A DNA stretch of 64,000 bases from Streptomyces sp. DSM 110735 (GTDB taxonomy: Bacteria > Actinomycetota > Actinomycetes > Streptomycetales > Streptomycetaceae), in NCBI RefSeq assembly GCF_016482685.1, contig NZ_JACYHF010000006.1, positions 62,001 through 126,000 of the forward strand, given 5' to 3'. Below, piece by piece: positions 42,588 to 50,295 of this stretch. Every line of letters begins with the position of its first letter. Position 1 is the first letter of the stretch. The notes beneath the pieces were generated by a model, which saw nothing but the letters and a program-made list of their open reading frames with translations, searched no databases and was not told the DNA's origin. A program made the position numbers and the translations under genes.

Positions 42588-43631
42588 ATGCGCTGGGAGA
42601 ACCTGACCGACGAGTCCGGTGGTCACGCCCGTACCCCCGACGGCGCGCTGTTCGAGGCGGGCGCCGTGGTGACCCGGACGTTCGACACCCCGGAATTCGC
42701 GGGCATCACCTTCCACGAGGTGCGCGCCCGCTCGATCCTGAACCGGGTGCCGGGCGCCTCGCGGATGCCGTTCGAATGGACCGTGAACCCCTATCGGGGC
42801 TGCTCGCACGCGTGCGTCTACTGCTTCGCGCGCAAGACCCACAGCTATCTCGACCTCGACACCGGACTCGGCTTCGACAGCCAGATCGTCGTCAAGGTCA
42901 ACGCCCCCGAGGTGCTGCGCCGCCAGCTCGCCGCGCGCACCTGGCACGGCGAGCACGTGGCGATGGGCACCAACGTGGACTGCTACCAGCGCGCGGAGGG
43001 CAGGTACCGATTGATGCCGGGCATCATCGACGCCCTCACCGAGTACGCGAACCCCTTCTCCATCCTCACCAAGGGCACCCTGATCCTGCGCGACCTGGAC
43101 CGGCTGGCCCGCGCGGCCGAGGTGACCGACGTCGGCGTCTCGGTCTCGGTCGGCTTCACGGACCCCACGCTGTGGCGCACGGTGGAGCCGGGCACCCCCG
43201 CCCCCGAACGGCGCCTGGACGTCGTCCGCGCCCTCGCCGAGCGGGGCATCGGCTGCGGGGTCCTGATGGCGCCGGTCATCCCCTTCCTCAGCGACGAACC
43301 CGAGCAACTGCGCGCCACGGTACGGTCGATCGCCGCCTCCGGCGCCACCTCGGTGACCCCGCTGGTGCTGCATCTGCGCCCCGGCGCGCGCGAGTGGTTC
43401 ATGTCCTGGCTCGCCCGGTACCACCCCCATCTGGTCTCCCGCTACGAGCGCATGTACGGACGCGGGTCCTACGCCCCCACCTGGTACCAGCGCCGTGTCA
43501 CCCGCCAGGTCCACGAACTGGCCCGCGAGTACGGCATCGGCCCGACCCGGGCGAGCACGACACGGGGCGTGCGCCGGGAGCAGCCCACGGAACCGCCCGC
43601 CGCCGAGCCCACCCAGCTCACCCTGATGTAG
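42588..43631 (+). CDS. Rv2578c-family radical SAM protein
   Basis: A 347-aa radical SAM enzyme of the SplB-like Rv2578c group. The [4Fe-4S] motif is Cx3Cx2C in YRGCSHACVYCFAR (Cys72, Cys76, Cys79). The fold continues with FDSQIVVKVNAPEVL, SILTKGTLILRDLD and VSVSVGFTDPTLW. GAGGAGGCG precedes ATG 42588. A probable LexA box lies just upstream, so a DNA-damage-linked role (repair or nucleotide modification) is likely. The reaction is unknown. The C-terminal 30 residues are Pro/Thr/Glu-rich and disordered. Confidence 0.92.
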   Translation: MRWENLTDESGGHARTPDGALFEAGAVVTRTFDTPEFAGITFHEVRARSILNRVPGASRMPFEWTVNPYRGCSHACVYCFARKTHSYLDLDTGLGFDSQIVVKVNAPEVLRRQLAARTWHGEHVAMGTNVDCYQRAEGRYRLMPGIIDALTEYANPFSILTKGTLILRDLDRLARAAEVTDVGVSVSVGFTDPTLWRTVEPGTPAPERRLDVVRALAERGIGCGVLMAPVIPFLSDEPEQLRATVRSIAASGATSVTPLVLHLRPGAREWFMSWLARYHPHLVSRYERMYGRGSYAPTWYQRRVTRQVHELAREYGIGPTRASTTRGVRREQPTEPPAAEPTQLTLM

Positions 43632-43661
43632 CCCACCCCGGCGCGTTCGAGCGCATCGCAC

Positions 43662-43675
43662 GACCCGATCGGGTC
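43662..43675. promoter_or_regulatory. 14-bp perfect palindrome GACCCGATCGGGTC
   Basis: It lies 30 bases past the radical SAM stop and about 100 bases before the secreted hydrolase start. It may be an operator for the hydrolase or part of a terminator; there is no loop, so an operator is somewhat more likely. Confidence 0.35.
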
Positions 43676-43778
43676 AAGTCCGGCGAAGACGCGTTCGCAC
43701 GGAGGCTCAGTCCGGGACGATGCGGCGTGGACCGCGACCGGCGCGGTCCGCGCCGCACGCCGTACCCGGGAGGACTCC

Positions 43779-45347
43779 TTGAGAACACGCGCAGCCGTGC
43801 TGTGCGCGGCCACCGCCGTGCTGGCGACCTCGCTCACGAGCGCCCACGCCCAGGCCGCGCCCGGCCGGGACACGGCGGGGATCACCTGGAAGGACTGCGG
43901 CACCGGCGCGACCCCCACCCTCCAGTGCGGCGCGCTCAAGGTCCCCCTCGACCGGACCCGCCCCGCCGGACCGCAGGTCACGCTCGCCCTCTCGCGCGTC
44001 CCGCACACCGCGAAGACCTCCCAGGGACCGCTGCTGGTCAACCCCGGCGGTCCCGGCGGCAGCGGTCTCTCGCTCGCCGGGTTCGTCGCGTCCTCGCTGC
44101 CGAAGAAGGTCGCCGCCCAGTACGACGTGATCGGCTTCGACCCGCGCGGCGTCGGCAGGAGCACCCCCGCCCTGGACTGCGCGCCCGGCCACTTCGACCC
44201 CGAACGCCCCGACAGCGTGCCGAGCACCCCCGCGCTGGAGCAGAAGAACCTGGAGCGGGCCCGCGCCTTCGCCACCGCCTGCGCCCGCGCCCACGCCGAC
44301 GTGCTGCCGTACATCGACACGGTGGACACCGTGCGGGACATGGACGCGATCCGCGCGGCTCTCGACGCGCCGCGCGTCAGCTACTTCGGCTACTCCTACG
44401 GCACCTACCTCGGCGCGGTCTACGCCAAGCTCTTCCCGCAGCGCGTGCACCGGCTGGTCCTCGACTCGATCGTGGACCCGACCGGCGTCTGGTACGAGGA
44501 CAACCTCGCCCAGGACGTCGCCTTCGACGACCGCCACCGCGCCCTGATGGCGTGGATCGCCAGGAACGACGCGGCGTACCGGCTCGGCACGGACCCCGCG
44601 AAGGTCGAGGCGAAGTGGTACGCGATGCGCGCCGCCCTCGCGAAGAAGCCCGCCGGGGGCAAGGTGGGCGCCTCCGAGCTGGAGGACACCTTCATGCCGG
44701 GCGGGTACTACGACGGCTACTGGCCCACGCTGGCCGAGGCGTTCTCCGCCTACGCGCGCGACAGGAAGACCGGTCCGCTGGTGGCGGCGTACGAGAAGCT
44801 GGCCGCGGTGGACCCCTCGGGCGACAACGGGTACAGCGTCTACACGGCGGTGCAGTGCCGGGACGCCGCCTGGCCGCGGAACTGGTCGCGCTGGGAGCGG
44901 GACGCCTGGCGGACGCACGCGAAGGCGCCCTTCATGACCTGGAACAACACCTGGTACAACGCGCCCTGTGCCTTCTGGCCGACCGGTCCCCGGCAGCCGG
45001 TGAACGTCGCCAACGGCAAGCTGTCCTCCGCGCTGCTCTTCCAGGCGACGGGCGACGCGGCGACCCCGTACGCCGGGGGCGTGATGGCGCACCGGCTGCT
45101 GGCCCACTCCAGCCTGGTGGTCGAGGAGGGCGGCGGCAACCACGGTGTCACGCTGAGCGGCAACGACTGCCTGGACAAGTACCTCGCGGACTATCTGGCC
45201 GACGGCACGGTCCCGCGCGGCCGGGGTGTCGCCGACGCCACCTGCGAGAAGTCCCCGGAGCCGGAGCCCGCCCCGCGCACGGCGAAGCGCGCGGCATCGG
45301 TGGCCCGCGGTTCCACGCTGCACGGGCTGCTGGGCTTCCGCCACTGA
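43779..45347 (+). CDS. Secreted alpha/beta hydrolase (tripeptidyl-aminopeptidase Tap-like, S33)
   Basis: Exported peptidase-like hydrolase, 522 aa. The signal peptide spans about residues 1-27 (RTRAAVLCAATAVLATSL to AQAAPG). An oxyanion NPGGPGGSG (about residue 89), the nucleophile YFGYSYGTYLG (about 207), an Asp in ATGDAATPY (about 425) and a His in GGGNHGVTL (about 452) match S33 tripeptidyl aminopeptidases of Streptomyces, which remove N-terminal tripeptides or act in mycelial protein turnover. The start is TTG 43779 with GGAGG (43769-43773) five bases upstream. Confidence 0.91.
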   Translation: MRTRAAVLCAATAVLATSLTSAHAQAAPGRDTAGITWKDCGTGATPTLQCGALKVPLDRTRPAGPQVTLALSRVPHTAKTSQGPLLVNPGGPGGSGLSLAGFVASSLPKKVAAQYDVIGFDPRGVGRSTPALDCAPGHFDPERPDSVPSTPALEQKNLERARAFATACARAHADVLPYIDTVDTVRDMDAIRAALDAPRVSYFGYSYGTYLGAVYAKLFPQRVHRLVLDSIVDPTGVWYEDNLAQDVAFDDRHRALMAWIARNDAAYRLGTDPAKVEAKWYAMRAALAKKPAGGKVGASELEDTFMPGGYYDGYWPTLAEAFSAYARDRKTGPLVAAYEKLAAVDPSGDNGYSVYTAVQCRDAAWPRNWSRWERDAWRTHAKAPFMTWNNTWYNAPCAFWPTGPRQPVNVANGKLSSALLFQATGDAATPYAGGVMAHRLLAHSSLVVEEGGGNHGVTLSGNDCLDKYLADYLADGTVPRGRGVADATCEKSPEPEPAPRTAKRAASVARGSTLHGLLGFRH

Positions 45348-45389
45348 GCCGCAAGGCGAAATCCTCGCGCGGCACCCCGGGGTCTTCCC

Positions 45390-45404
45390 TAGGGTGCCGC
45401 CATG
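45390..45404 (+). promoter_or_regulatory. -10 element of a leaderless promoter for the GNAT gene
   Basis: TAGGGT (45390-45395) is followed by six bases and the ATG at 45402. Confidence 0.55.
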
Positions 45405-45908
45405 ACCCGACCCCCGCTCCACATCCGCTCCATGCAGCTCACCGACTGCGACCGCGTCTCACAGATCCGGGTACGCGGCTGGCAACACGCCTACCGGGAC
45501 ATCGTGTCGGACGCCTACCTGGACAAGCTGAACGCCGAGGAGGACGCGGAGCTGCGGCGGGCCCGGTTCGGGCGCGGCGACGGTGTGCAGTTGGTGGCCG
45601 AGCGGGACGGCGAGGTGCTCGGCTGGGCGGCGTACGGACCGGGGCGGGAGGGCGAAGTACCCGAGGGAAACGGCGAGTTGTACGCCCTCTACGTCGACCC
45701 CGAGCACCTCGGCGGCGGGATCGGGCACGCGCTGCTCACCGAGGTGACCGAACGCTGCGCGTCGTATCCGCGCCTGTATCTCTGGGTGTTGACGGGCAAC
45801 ACCCGCGCCCGCCGCTTCTACGAGCGCGCCGGTTTCCGCCCCGACGGCACCGCGCAGTCCTTCGAGGCGGGCGGCGAAGAGGTCTTCGAGGTCCGCTACG
45901 TGAAGTGA
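45402..45908 (+). CDS. GNAT N-acetyltransferase
   Basis: Acetyltransferase, 168 aa. The acetyl-CoA pocket motif is LYALYVDPEHLGGGIGHALL (about residues 85-104), with LYLWVLTGNTRARRFYERAG following. This resembles the RimI/PhnO group. The start at 45402 follows TAGGGT by six bases and no ribosome site is present. It is convergent with the HEAT-repeat gene (seven bases apart). The acceptor is unknown. Confidence 0.9.
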   Translation: MTRPPLHIRSMQLTDCDRVSQIRVRGWQHAYRDIVSDAYLDKLNAEEDAELRRARFGRGDGVQLVAERDGEVLGWAAYGPGREGEVPEGNGELYALYVDPEHLGGGIGHALLTEVTERCASYPRLYLWVLTGNTRARRFYERAGFRPDGTAQSFEAGGEEVFEVRYVK

Positions 45909-45915
45909 CGAGTCG

Positions 45916-46500
45916 TCAACTCGACCTCTTCTGGCGGGGGATGCGGGTCAGCGCCCCCACCGCCGCCTGCGCGAGCACCGGGTGCGCGAGGGCTTCGTTC
46001 AGCACCCGCCGGGCGCGCGGGTCGGCCAACTCCCCCAGTCCTTCCACACAGGCGAGGGCGACGCGCCGGTAGGGATCGTGCGGGCGCAGTCTGCGCTCCA
46101 GGGTGGTGATGAGCGCGGGCACGGACTCGGGGGCGCGCAGTTCGACCAGGAGCCGCACCGGGTGGAGGGCGTAGGCGACGCGGAGTTCGTTGGTGGCGAG
46201 GGCGGCGGCGGCGCGGGCGGTGCGCGGGTCGCCGAGGCGGGCGAGCGCGGTCGCGGCGGCGGCGCAGCGGGGCGGATCGCGGTGGTTGAGGAGCAGGACC
46301 AGGGACTCGAAGGCGCGGCGGTCCCCGGCACTGCCGAGCCGGAAGGCGGCCAACTCCCGTGCCCACAGCGGCTGTCCGGGCGCGGTGAGGACCTCGGCCA
46401 GTTCGTCGTGGTCCTGGGTGTCCAGCAGGCGTTCGCAGGCAGCCGCGCCGCGCGACTCCTGCCGTAAGCGCTGCGTGAGCGCTCGCAACTCTTCGTCCAC
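45916..46500 (-). CDS. HEAT-repeat protein
   Basis: A 194-aa alpha-solenoid made of roughly four HEAT-like helical pairs. Examples are WARELAAFRLGSAGDRRAFE, RCAAAATALARLGDPRTARA and RRVALACVEGLGELADPRAR, each with the A-x-x-L-G-x-x-x-D/R pattern. GTG 46500 follows TAATCT by six bases (leaderless) with no ribosome site. HEAT proteins act as protein-binding scaffolds; the partner is unknown. It is divergent from the hydroxyacyl-CoA dehydrogenase gene across a 397-base gap. Confidence 0.85.
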   Translation of the reverse strand: MDEELRALTQRLRQESRGAAACERLLDTQDHDELAEVLTAPGQPLWARELAAFRLGSAGDRRAFESLVLLLNHRDPPRCAAAATALARLGDPRTARAAAALATNELRVAYALHPVRLLVELRAPESVPALITTLERRLRPHDPYRRVALACVEGLGELADPRARRVLNEALAHPVLAQAAVGALTRIPRQKRSS

Positions 46501-46512
46501 GGATTCAGATTA
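46501..46512 (-). promoter_or_regulatory. -10 element of a leaderless promoter for the HEAT-repeat gene
   Basis: On the reverse strand TAATCT (46512-46507) is followed by six bases and the GTG start at 46500. Confidence 0.5.
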
Positions 46513-46578
46513 GGCACGTCACACGCCCTTGGGGAGGTACATCACAAAGTCCCGTCCTCGCACAGGTCTGGCGCGCTC

Positions 46579-46618
46579 GTTACTCACTGGTTAAGCTCAG
46601 ACGAGCGAGTTACCCACT
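46579..46618 (+). promoter_or_regulatory. Candidate control region of the hydroxyacyl-CoA dehydrogenase gene
   Basis: GTTACTCACT (46579-46588) and GTTACCCACT (46609-46618) are direct copies exactly 30 bases apart. Between them is GGTTAAGCT, which could supply a -10 (TAAGCT 46592-46597). The spacing equals about three helical turns. The remaining sequence to 46897 shows nothing else. Confidence 0.35.
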
Positions 46619-46897
46619 CGCGCTCCGCTTGCGGCGGTCTGGTGACGCGGCCGTCGTGGGCGATCGACATTTCAGGTACCTCGGTACCCGCTGTACGACC
46701 CGGCTCCGGGACAGGGCCGGTCGGCACACCGCCGTTCGCGGGTCTGTGCGTGACCCGCGAGGACGGCACCGGGCGTGTGCGCTCGCAGCCCGGAAACACC
46801 CGCATCGACCGGATCATCCGCATCGACTCGGCTCCGTTGTGCGCCCCTCGGCGCACCCGGCGCGTTCCCTCGTCGTCACCCTTTCTGGAGTCCCGTG

Positions 46898-48703
46898 ATG
46901 GCCACTCCCCTGTCCCACCCCTCCCCTTCCCCGCTGCGTACGGTCGCCGTGGTCGGCCTCGGCACCATGGGCACCGGCATCGCCGAGGTGCTCGCCCGCG
47001 CCGGTCGCGAAGTGATCGGCGTCGACATCAGCGCGGCGCAGACCGCCCGGTGCGTCTCCGCCCTGGAGGCGTCGACCGCCCGTGCCGTGGCGCGCGGGCG
47101 GCTGTCCGAGGAGGAGCGCGTCGGCGTTCTCGCCCGGGTGCGCACCTCGACGGACCTCGCCGCGGTCGCCGGTGCCGATCTCGTGATCGAGGTGGCGCCG
47201 GAGTCGTACGAGATCAAGCAGCAGATCTTCCGTGAACTGGACGCCGTGGTGCGCCCGGAGACGATCCTGGCGACCGGGACCAACGCCCTGTCGGTGACCC
47301 GGCTCGCTGCCGGTTCGGCGCGCCCGGAGCGCGTGCTCGGGCTGCACTTCTTCAACCCGGCGCCCGCCATGAAGCTGGTCGAGGTGGTCTCCTCGGTGCT
47401 GACCGCGCCGCAGGCGGTGGCCGCCGTGACCGACCTCGCGGTGGAGCTGGGCAAGGAGCCCGTCGCGGTGGGCGACCGCCCCGGGTTCGTCGCGGACGGT
47501 CTGCTGTTCGGCTACCTCAACCAGGCCGCCGCGATGTACGAGGCACGCTACGCCTCCCGCGAGGACATCGACGCGGCGATGCGGCTCGGCTGCGGGCTGC
47601 CGATGGGCCCGCTCGCGCTGCTCGACCTGATCGGCGTGGACACCGCGCGCACCGTCCTGGACGCCATGTACGCCGAGTCCCGCGACCGGCTGCACGCGCC
47701 CGCCCCCATCCTGAAGCAGCTCAGCGAGGCGGGGCTGACCGGCCGCAAGGCGGGGCGGGGCTTCTACACCTACGCGGCGCCGGGCAGCGCCGAGGTGGTC
47801 CCCGACGCCCTGACCCCGGCGCCCGACGGCACCGGCGCGCAGGGCCGCACGGTGCGCTCCGTCGGTGTCGCCGGGTCGGGCACGATGGCGTCGGGCATCG
47901 CGGAGGTCTTCGCCAAGGCGGGGTACGACGTGATCCTCGCGGCGCGCACCGAGGAGAAGGCGGAGACCGCCAAGTCCCGTATCGGCAAGTCCCTTTCGCG
48001 CTCGGTGGCCAAGGGCCGGCTGACCGAGGAGGCTGCCGCCGGGATCCTGGACCGGATCACCCCGGCGGGGTCGTACGAGGCGTTCGCGGACGTGGACCTG
48101 GCCGTCGAGGCGATCGCGGAGGACCTGGACGTCAAGCGGCAGCTCTTCCAGGCGCTGGACAAGGTCTGCAAGCCGGGCGCGGTCCTGGCCACCACCACCT
48201 CCTCGCTGCCCGTGGTCGCCTGTGCCCGCGCGACCTCGCGCCCGCAGGACGTGATCGGGATGCACTTCTTCAACCCCGCCCCGGCGATGAAGCTGGTCGA
48301 GGTCGTGCGCACGGTGCTGACCGGCGAGGACGTCCACGCGACGGTCCGCGAGGTCTGCGCGCGGATCGGCAAGCACCCGGTGGACTGCGGCGACCGCGCC
48401 GGTTTCATCGTGAACGCGCTGCTGTTCCCGTACCTCAACAACGCGGTGAAGATGGTCGAGGAGCACTACGCCACCCTCGACGACATCGACGCGGCGATGA
48501 GGCTCGGCGGCGGCTACCCGATGGGTCCGTTCGAACTCCTGGACGTGGTGGGGCTGGACGTGTCCCTGGCCATCGAGAAGGTGCTGCACCGCGAGTTCCG
48601 CGACCCGGGTCTCGCCCCGGCCCCGCTGCTCGAACACCTGGTGGCGGCGGGCTGCCTGGGTCGCAAGACCGGTCGCGGTTTCCGCGAGTATGCCCGCCGC
48701 TGA
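46898..48703 (+). CDS. 3-hydroxyacyl-CoA dehydrogenase with two complete tandem units
   Basis: NAD(P)-dependent 3-hydroxybutyryl/3-hydroxyacyl-CoA dehydrogenase, 601 aa, made of two fused copies of the usual 280-290-aa enzyme. Unit 1 is at about residues 14-295 and unit 2 at about 318-600. Each has its own Rossmann motif (VVGLGTMGTGIAEVL; VAGSGTMASGIAEVF), catalytic His-Glu block (HFFNPAPAMKLVEVV in both) and C-terminal R-L-G-C/G-G dimerisation region. Both catalytic pairs are intact. It makes acetoacetyl-CoA/3-hydroxybutyryl-CoA, two steps before crotonyl-CoA, and lies upstream of ccr. ATG 46898 has GGAG seven bases upstream. Confidence 0.93.
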   Translation: MATPLSHPSPSPLRTVAVVGLGTMGTGIAEVLARAGREVIGVDISAAQTARCVSALEASTARAVARGRLSEEERVGVLARVRTSTDLAAVAGADLVIEVAPESYEIKQQIFRELDAVVRPETILATGTNALSVTRLAAGSARPERVLGLHFFNPAPAMKLVEVVSSVLTAPQAVAAVTDLAVELGKEPVAVGDRPGFVADGLLFGYLNQAAAMYEARYASREDIDAAMRLGCGLPMGPLALLDLIGVDTARTVLDAMYAESRDRLHAPAPILKQLSEAGLTGRKAGRGFYTYAAPGSAEVVPDALTPAPDGTGAQGRTVRSVGVAGSGTMASGIAEVFAKAGYDVILAARTEEKAETAKSRIGKSLSRSVAKGRLTEEAAAGILDRITPAGSYEAFADVDLAVEAIAEDLDVKRQLFQALDKVCKPGAVLATTTSSLPVVACARATSRPQDVIGMHFFNPAPAMKLVEVVRTVLTGEDVHATVREVCARIGKHPVDCGDRAGFIVNALLFPYLNNAVKMVEEHYATLDDIDAAMRLGGGYPMGPFELLDVVGLDVSLAIEKVLHREFRDPGLAPAPLLEHLVAAGCLGRKTGRGFREYARR

Positions 48704-49019
48704 CGGAGCACGGGACCGCGGGCGCGCGGAGCCGGAGTGGGGCGGACTGCTCGATCCCGGCGGGTTCTCCCCCGTCGCCGGGCGGTCCCCCGCTCCGGCG
48801 GCGGAGGGCGGGCGCGCACCGGTCAGGGGCGACCGCCCGGCGGGCAGGGGCGGGCGGTCACCGCGCGGAGGCGGGCGATCCCCGGCACCGGACTCCGCAC
48901 CCGGCTCCGGGCCGAAGGCGCCGAAAGCGACGCCGACCTCCGCACCGGGCTCCGCGCAGGCCCCCGCCCAGGGGTCCGCTCCAACCCCCGCACCCGCGCG
49001 TGAAAGTGGCTCCATGCAG

Positions 49020-49034
49020 TACGTTCGGGGCATG
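49020..49034 (+). promoter_or_regulatory. -10 element of a leaderless promoter for the TetR gene
   Basis: TACGTT (49020-49025) is followed by six bases and ATG at 49032. The 328 bases between the dehydrogenase and this point are G/C-rich low-complexity sequence with no gene I can support. Confidence 0.45.
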
Positions 49035-49859
49035 TCCCAGCCCGCCAGGTCCTCACGTACACCCGCCACGCCCGACACTCCGGAGAGTGCCGCGGGCGGT
49101 CGCGCCGCCGCCCAGCGGCTCCGGATGCGCCGGGAGCTGGCCGCCGCCGCGATGGAGCTCTTCGCGACGAAGGGGTACGAGGCGACCACCGTCGACGAGA
49201 TCGCGGCCGCGGCCGGGGTCGCCCGTCGTACCTTCTTCCGCCACTTCCGTTCCAAGGAGGAGGCGATCTTCCCGGACCACGACGACACCCTGGTGCGGGC
49301 GGAGGCGGTGCTCAATGCCGCGCCCGCGCACGAGCATCCGCTCGACACGGTGTGCCGGGGCATCAAGGAAGTCATGAAGATGTACGCGGCGCAGCCGGAG
49401 ATCTCGGTGGCCCGCTACCGGCTGACGCGCGAGGTGCCCACGCTGCGCGAGGCCGAGATCGCCTCCGTGGCGCGCTACGAGCGGCTGTTCACCCGCTATC
49501 TGCTCGGTCACTTCGACGAGCACGCGCACGCCGACGACGCCAACGACGACCCGCTGCTCGCCGAGGTCGCCGCGTCCGCGGTGGTCACCGCGCACAACCA
49601 TGTGCTGCGGCGCTGGCTGCGGGCCGACGGCCAGGGTGATGTGGAGGCGCAGCTCGACCACGCCTTCGCGATCGTCCGCAAGACCTTCGGCACGGGCATC
49701 GGCGCCGGGCGCAGCGCGACGTCCGCCACGGCCACGGGAACCGCCGCCGTACCGGCCGCGGTCTCGGCGCAAGGCGAGGTCCTGGTGACGGTCGCGCGCA
49801 CCGACGCCCCGCTGGACGAGGTGATGCGGACCATCGAGGAGGCGCTCAAGGCGCGCTGA
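49032..49859 (+). CDS. TetR-family regulator, likely local controller of the ethylmalonyl-CoA genes
   Basis: TetR regulator, 275 aa. The HTH spans about residues 30-77 with recognition helix VARRTFFRHFRSKEEAIF. The ligand domain (about 90-210) includes RYRLTREVPTLREAE and VVTAHNHVLRRWL. A C-terminal extension of about 50 residues (VSAQGEVLVTVARTDAPLDE) is unusual. ATG 49032 is chosen from the leaderless signal; the frame stays open upstream to 48690 as Gly/Pro/Arg-rich sequence. It sits between the dehydrogenase and ccr. Streptomyces AccR (TetR) represses this pathway, but identity is not shown. Confidence 0.88.
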   Translation: MSQPARSSRTPATPDTPESAAGGRAAAQRLRMRRELAAAAMELFATKGYEATTVDEIAAAAGVARRTFFRHFRSKEEAIFPDHDDTLVRAEAVLNAAPAHEHPLDTVCRGIKEVMKMYAAQPEISVARYRLTREVPTLREAEIASVARYERLFTRYLLGHFDEHAHADDANDDPLLAEVAASAVVTAHNHVLRRWLRADGQGDVEAQLDHAFAIVRKTFGTGIGAGRSATSATATGTAAVPAAVSAQGEVLVTVARTDAPLDEVMRTIEEALKAR

Positions 49860-49881
49860 GTCCGCCTCTCCCCGCACGACG

Positions 49882-49908
49882 ACGGCCACCCCTCGGGGTG
49901 GCCGTTTC
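49882..49908 (+). terminator. Terminator after the TetR gene
   Basis: ACGGCCACCCC (49882-49892) and GGGGTGGCCGT (49895-49905) form an 11-bp perfect hairpin followed by TTTC. Confidence 0.85.
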
Positions 49909-49976
49909 GCGTGCCCGGATTGCTCCTCCGGGGCTGTTTCCGCCGGTTTTCGGACCCCCGTTCGATCGATCATCGC

Positions 49977-50057
49977 TCATTTGTTAAGTGAAGATTTCAT
50001 TTGAGTCTGTTTTTTGGCACTCAGTGCCTTGCCGACTGACACGCGGTGTCATACGTT
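49977..50057 (+). promoter_or_regulatory. ccr operon promoter with palindromic operator in the spacer
   Basis: -35 TTGCCG (50029-50034), a 17-base spacer and -10 TACGTT (50052-50057) form a good vegetative promoter. The palindrome TGACACGCGGTGTCA (50037-50051) fills the spacer up to the -10. Just upstream are GCACTCAGTGC (50017-50027) and an AT-rich tract with TCATTT-N3-AAGTGA (49977-49991) and a GTTAA half-site (49983). Transcription would start near 50064, giving a leader of about 230 bases. Confidence 0.65.
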
Positions 50058-50295
50058 GAGAGTGTCCGGGCGGCCGGCGCGCAGAGTCCCTTCGCGCGTC
50101 GGCTGTCCCCTCAAGCCCCACTCGGCTTGTGCGCCCGGACGCCTGCGTCACAGGCACCCTCCCGCGCCACCCAGCGCTGCCGAAGCACCCCGCCGGAACC
50201 CCGGCCCACCCCTCGCACCCCTCAGCAGCACTCCCGCACCACCGACGAACCGCCAGTGCCCTTCCCTCAGGGCACTCACCGCCGGAGGCACTACC

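Noticed and set aside
48690..49031. N-terminal extension of the TetR gene
   Set aside because: The frame is open but Gly/Pro/Arg-rich and repetitive, and a TACGTT-N6-ATG signal favours the start at 49032. It cannot be fully excluded.
49983..49998. Full AccR site (GTTAA-N6-TTAAC) upstream of ccr
   Set aside because: Only the left half GTTAA is present; the right half reads ATTTC, so a functional site is not supported.
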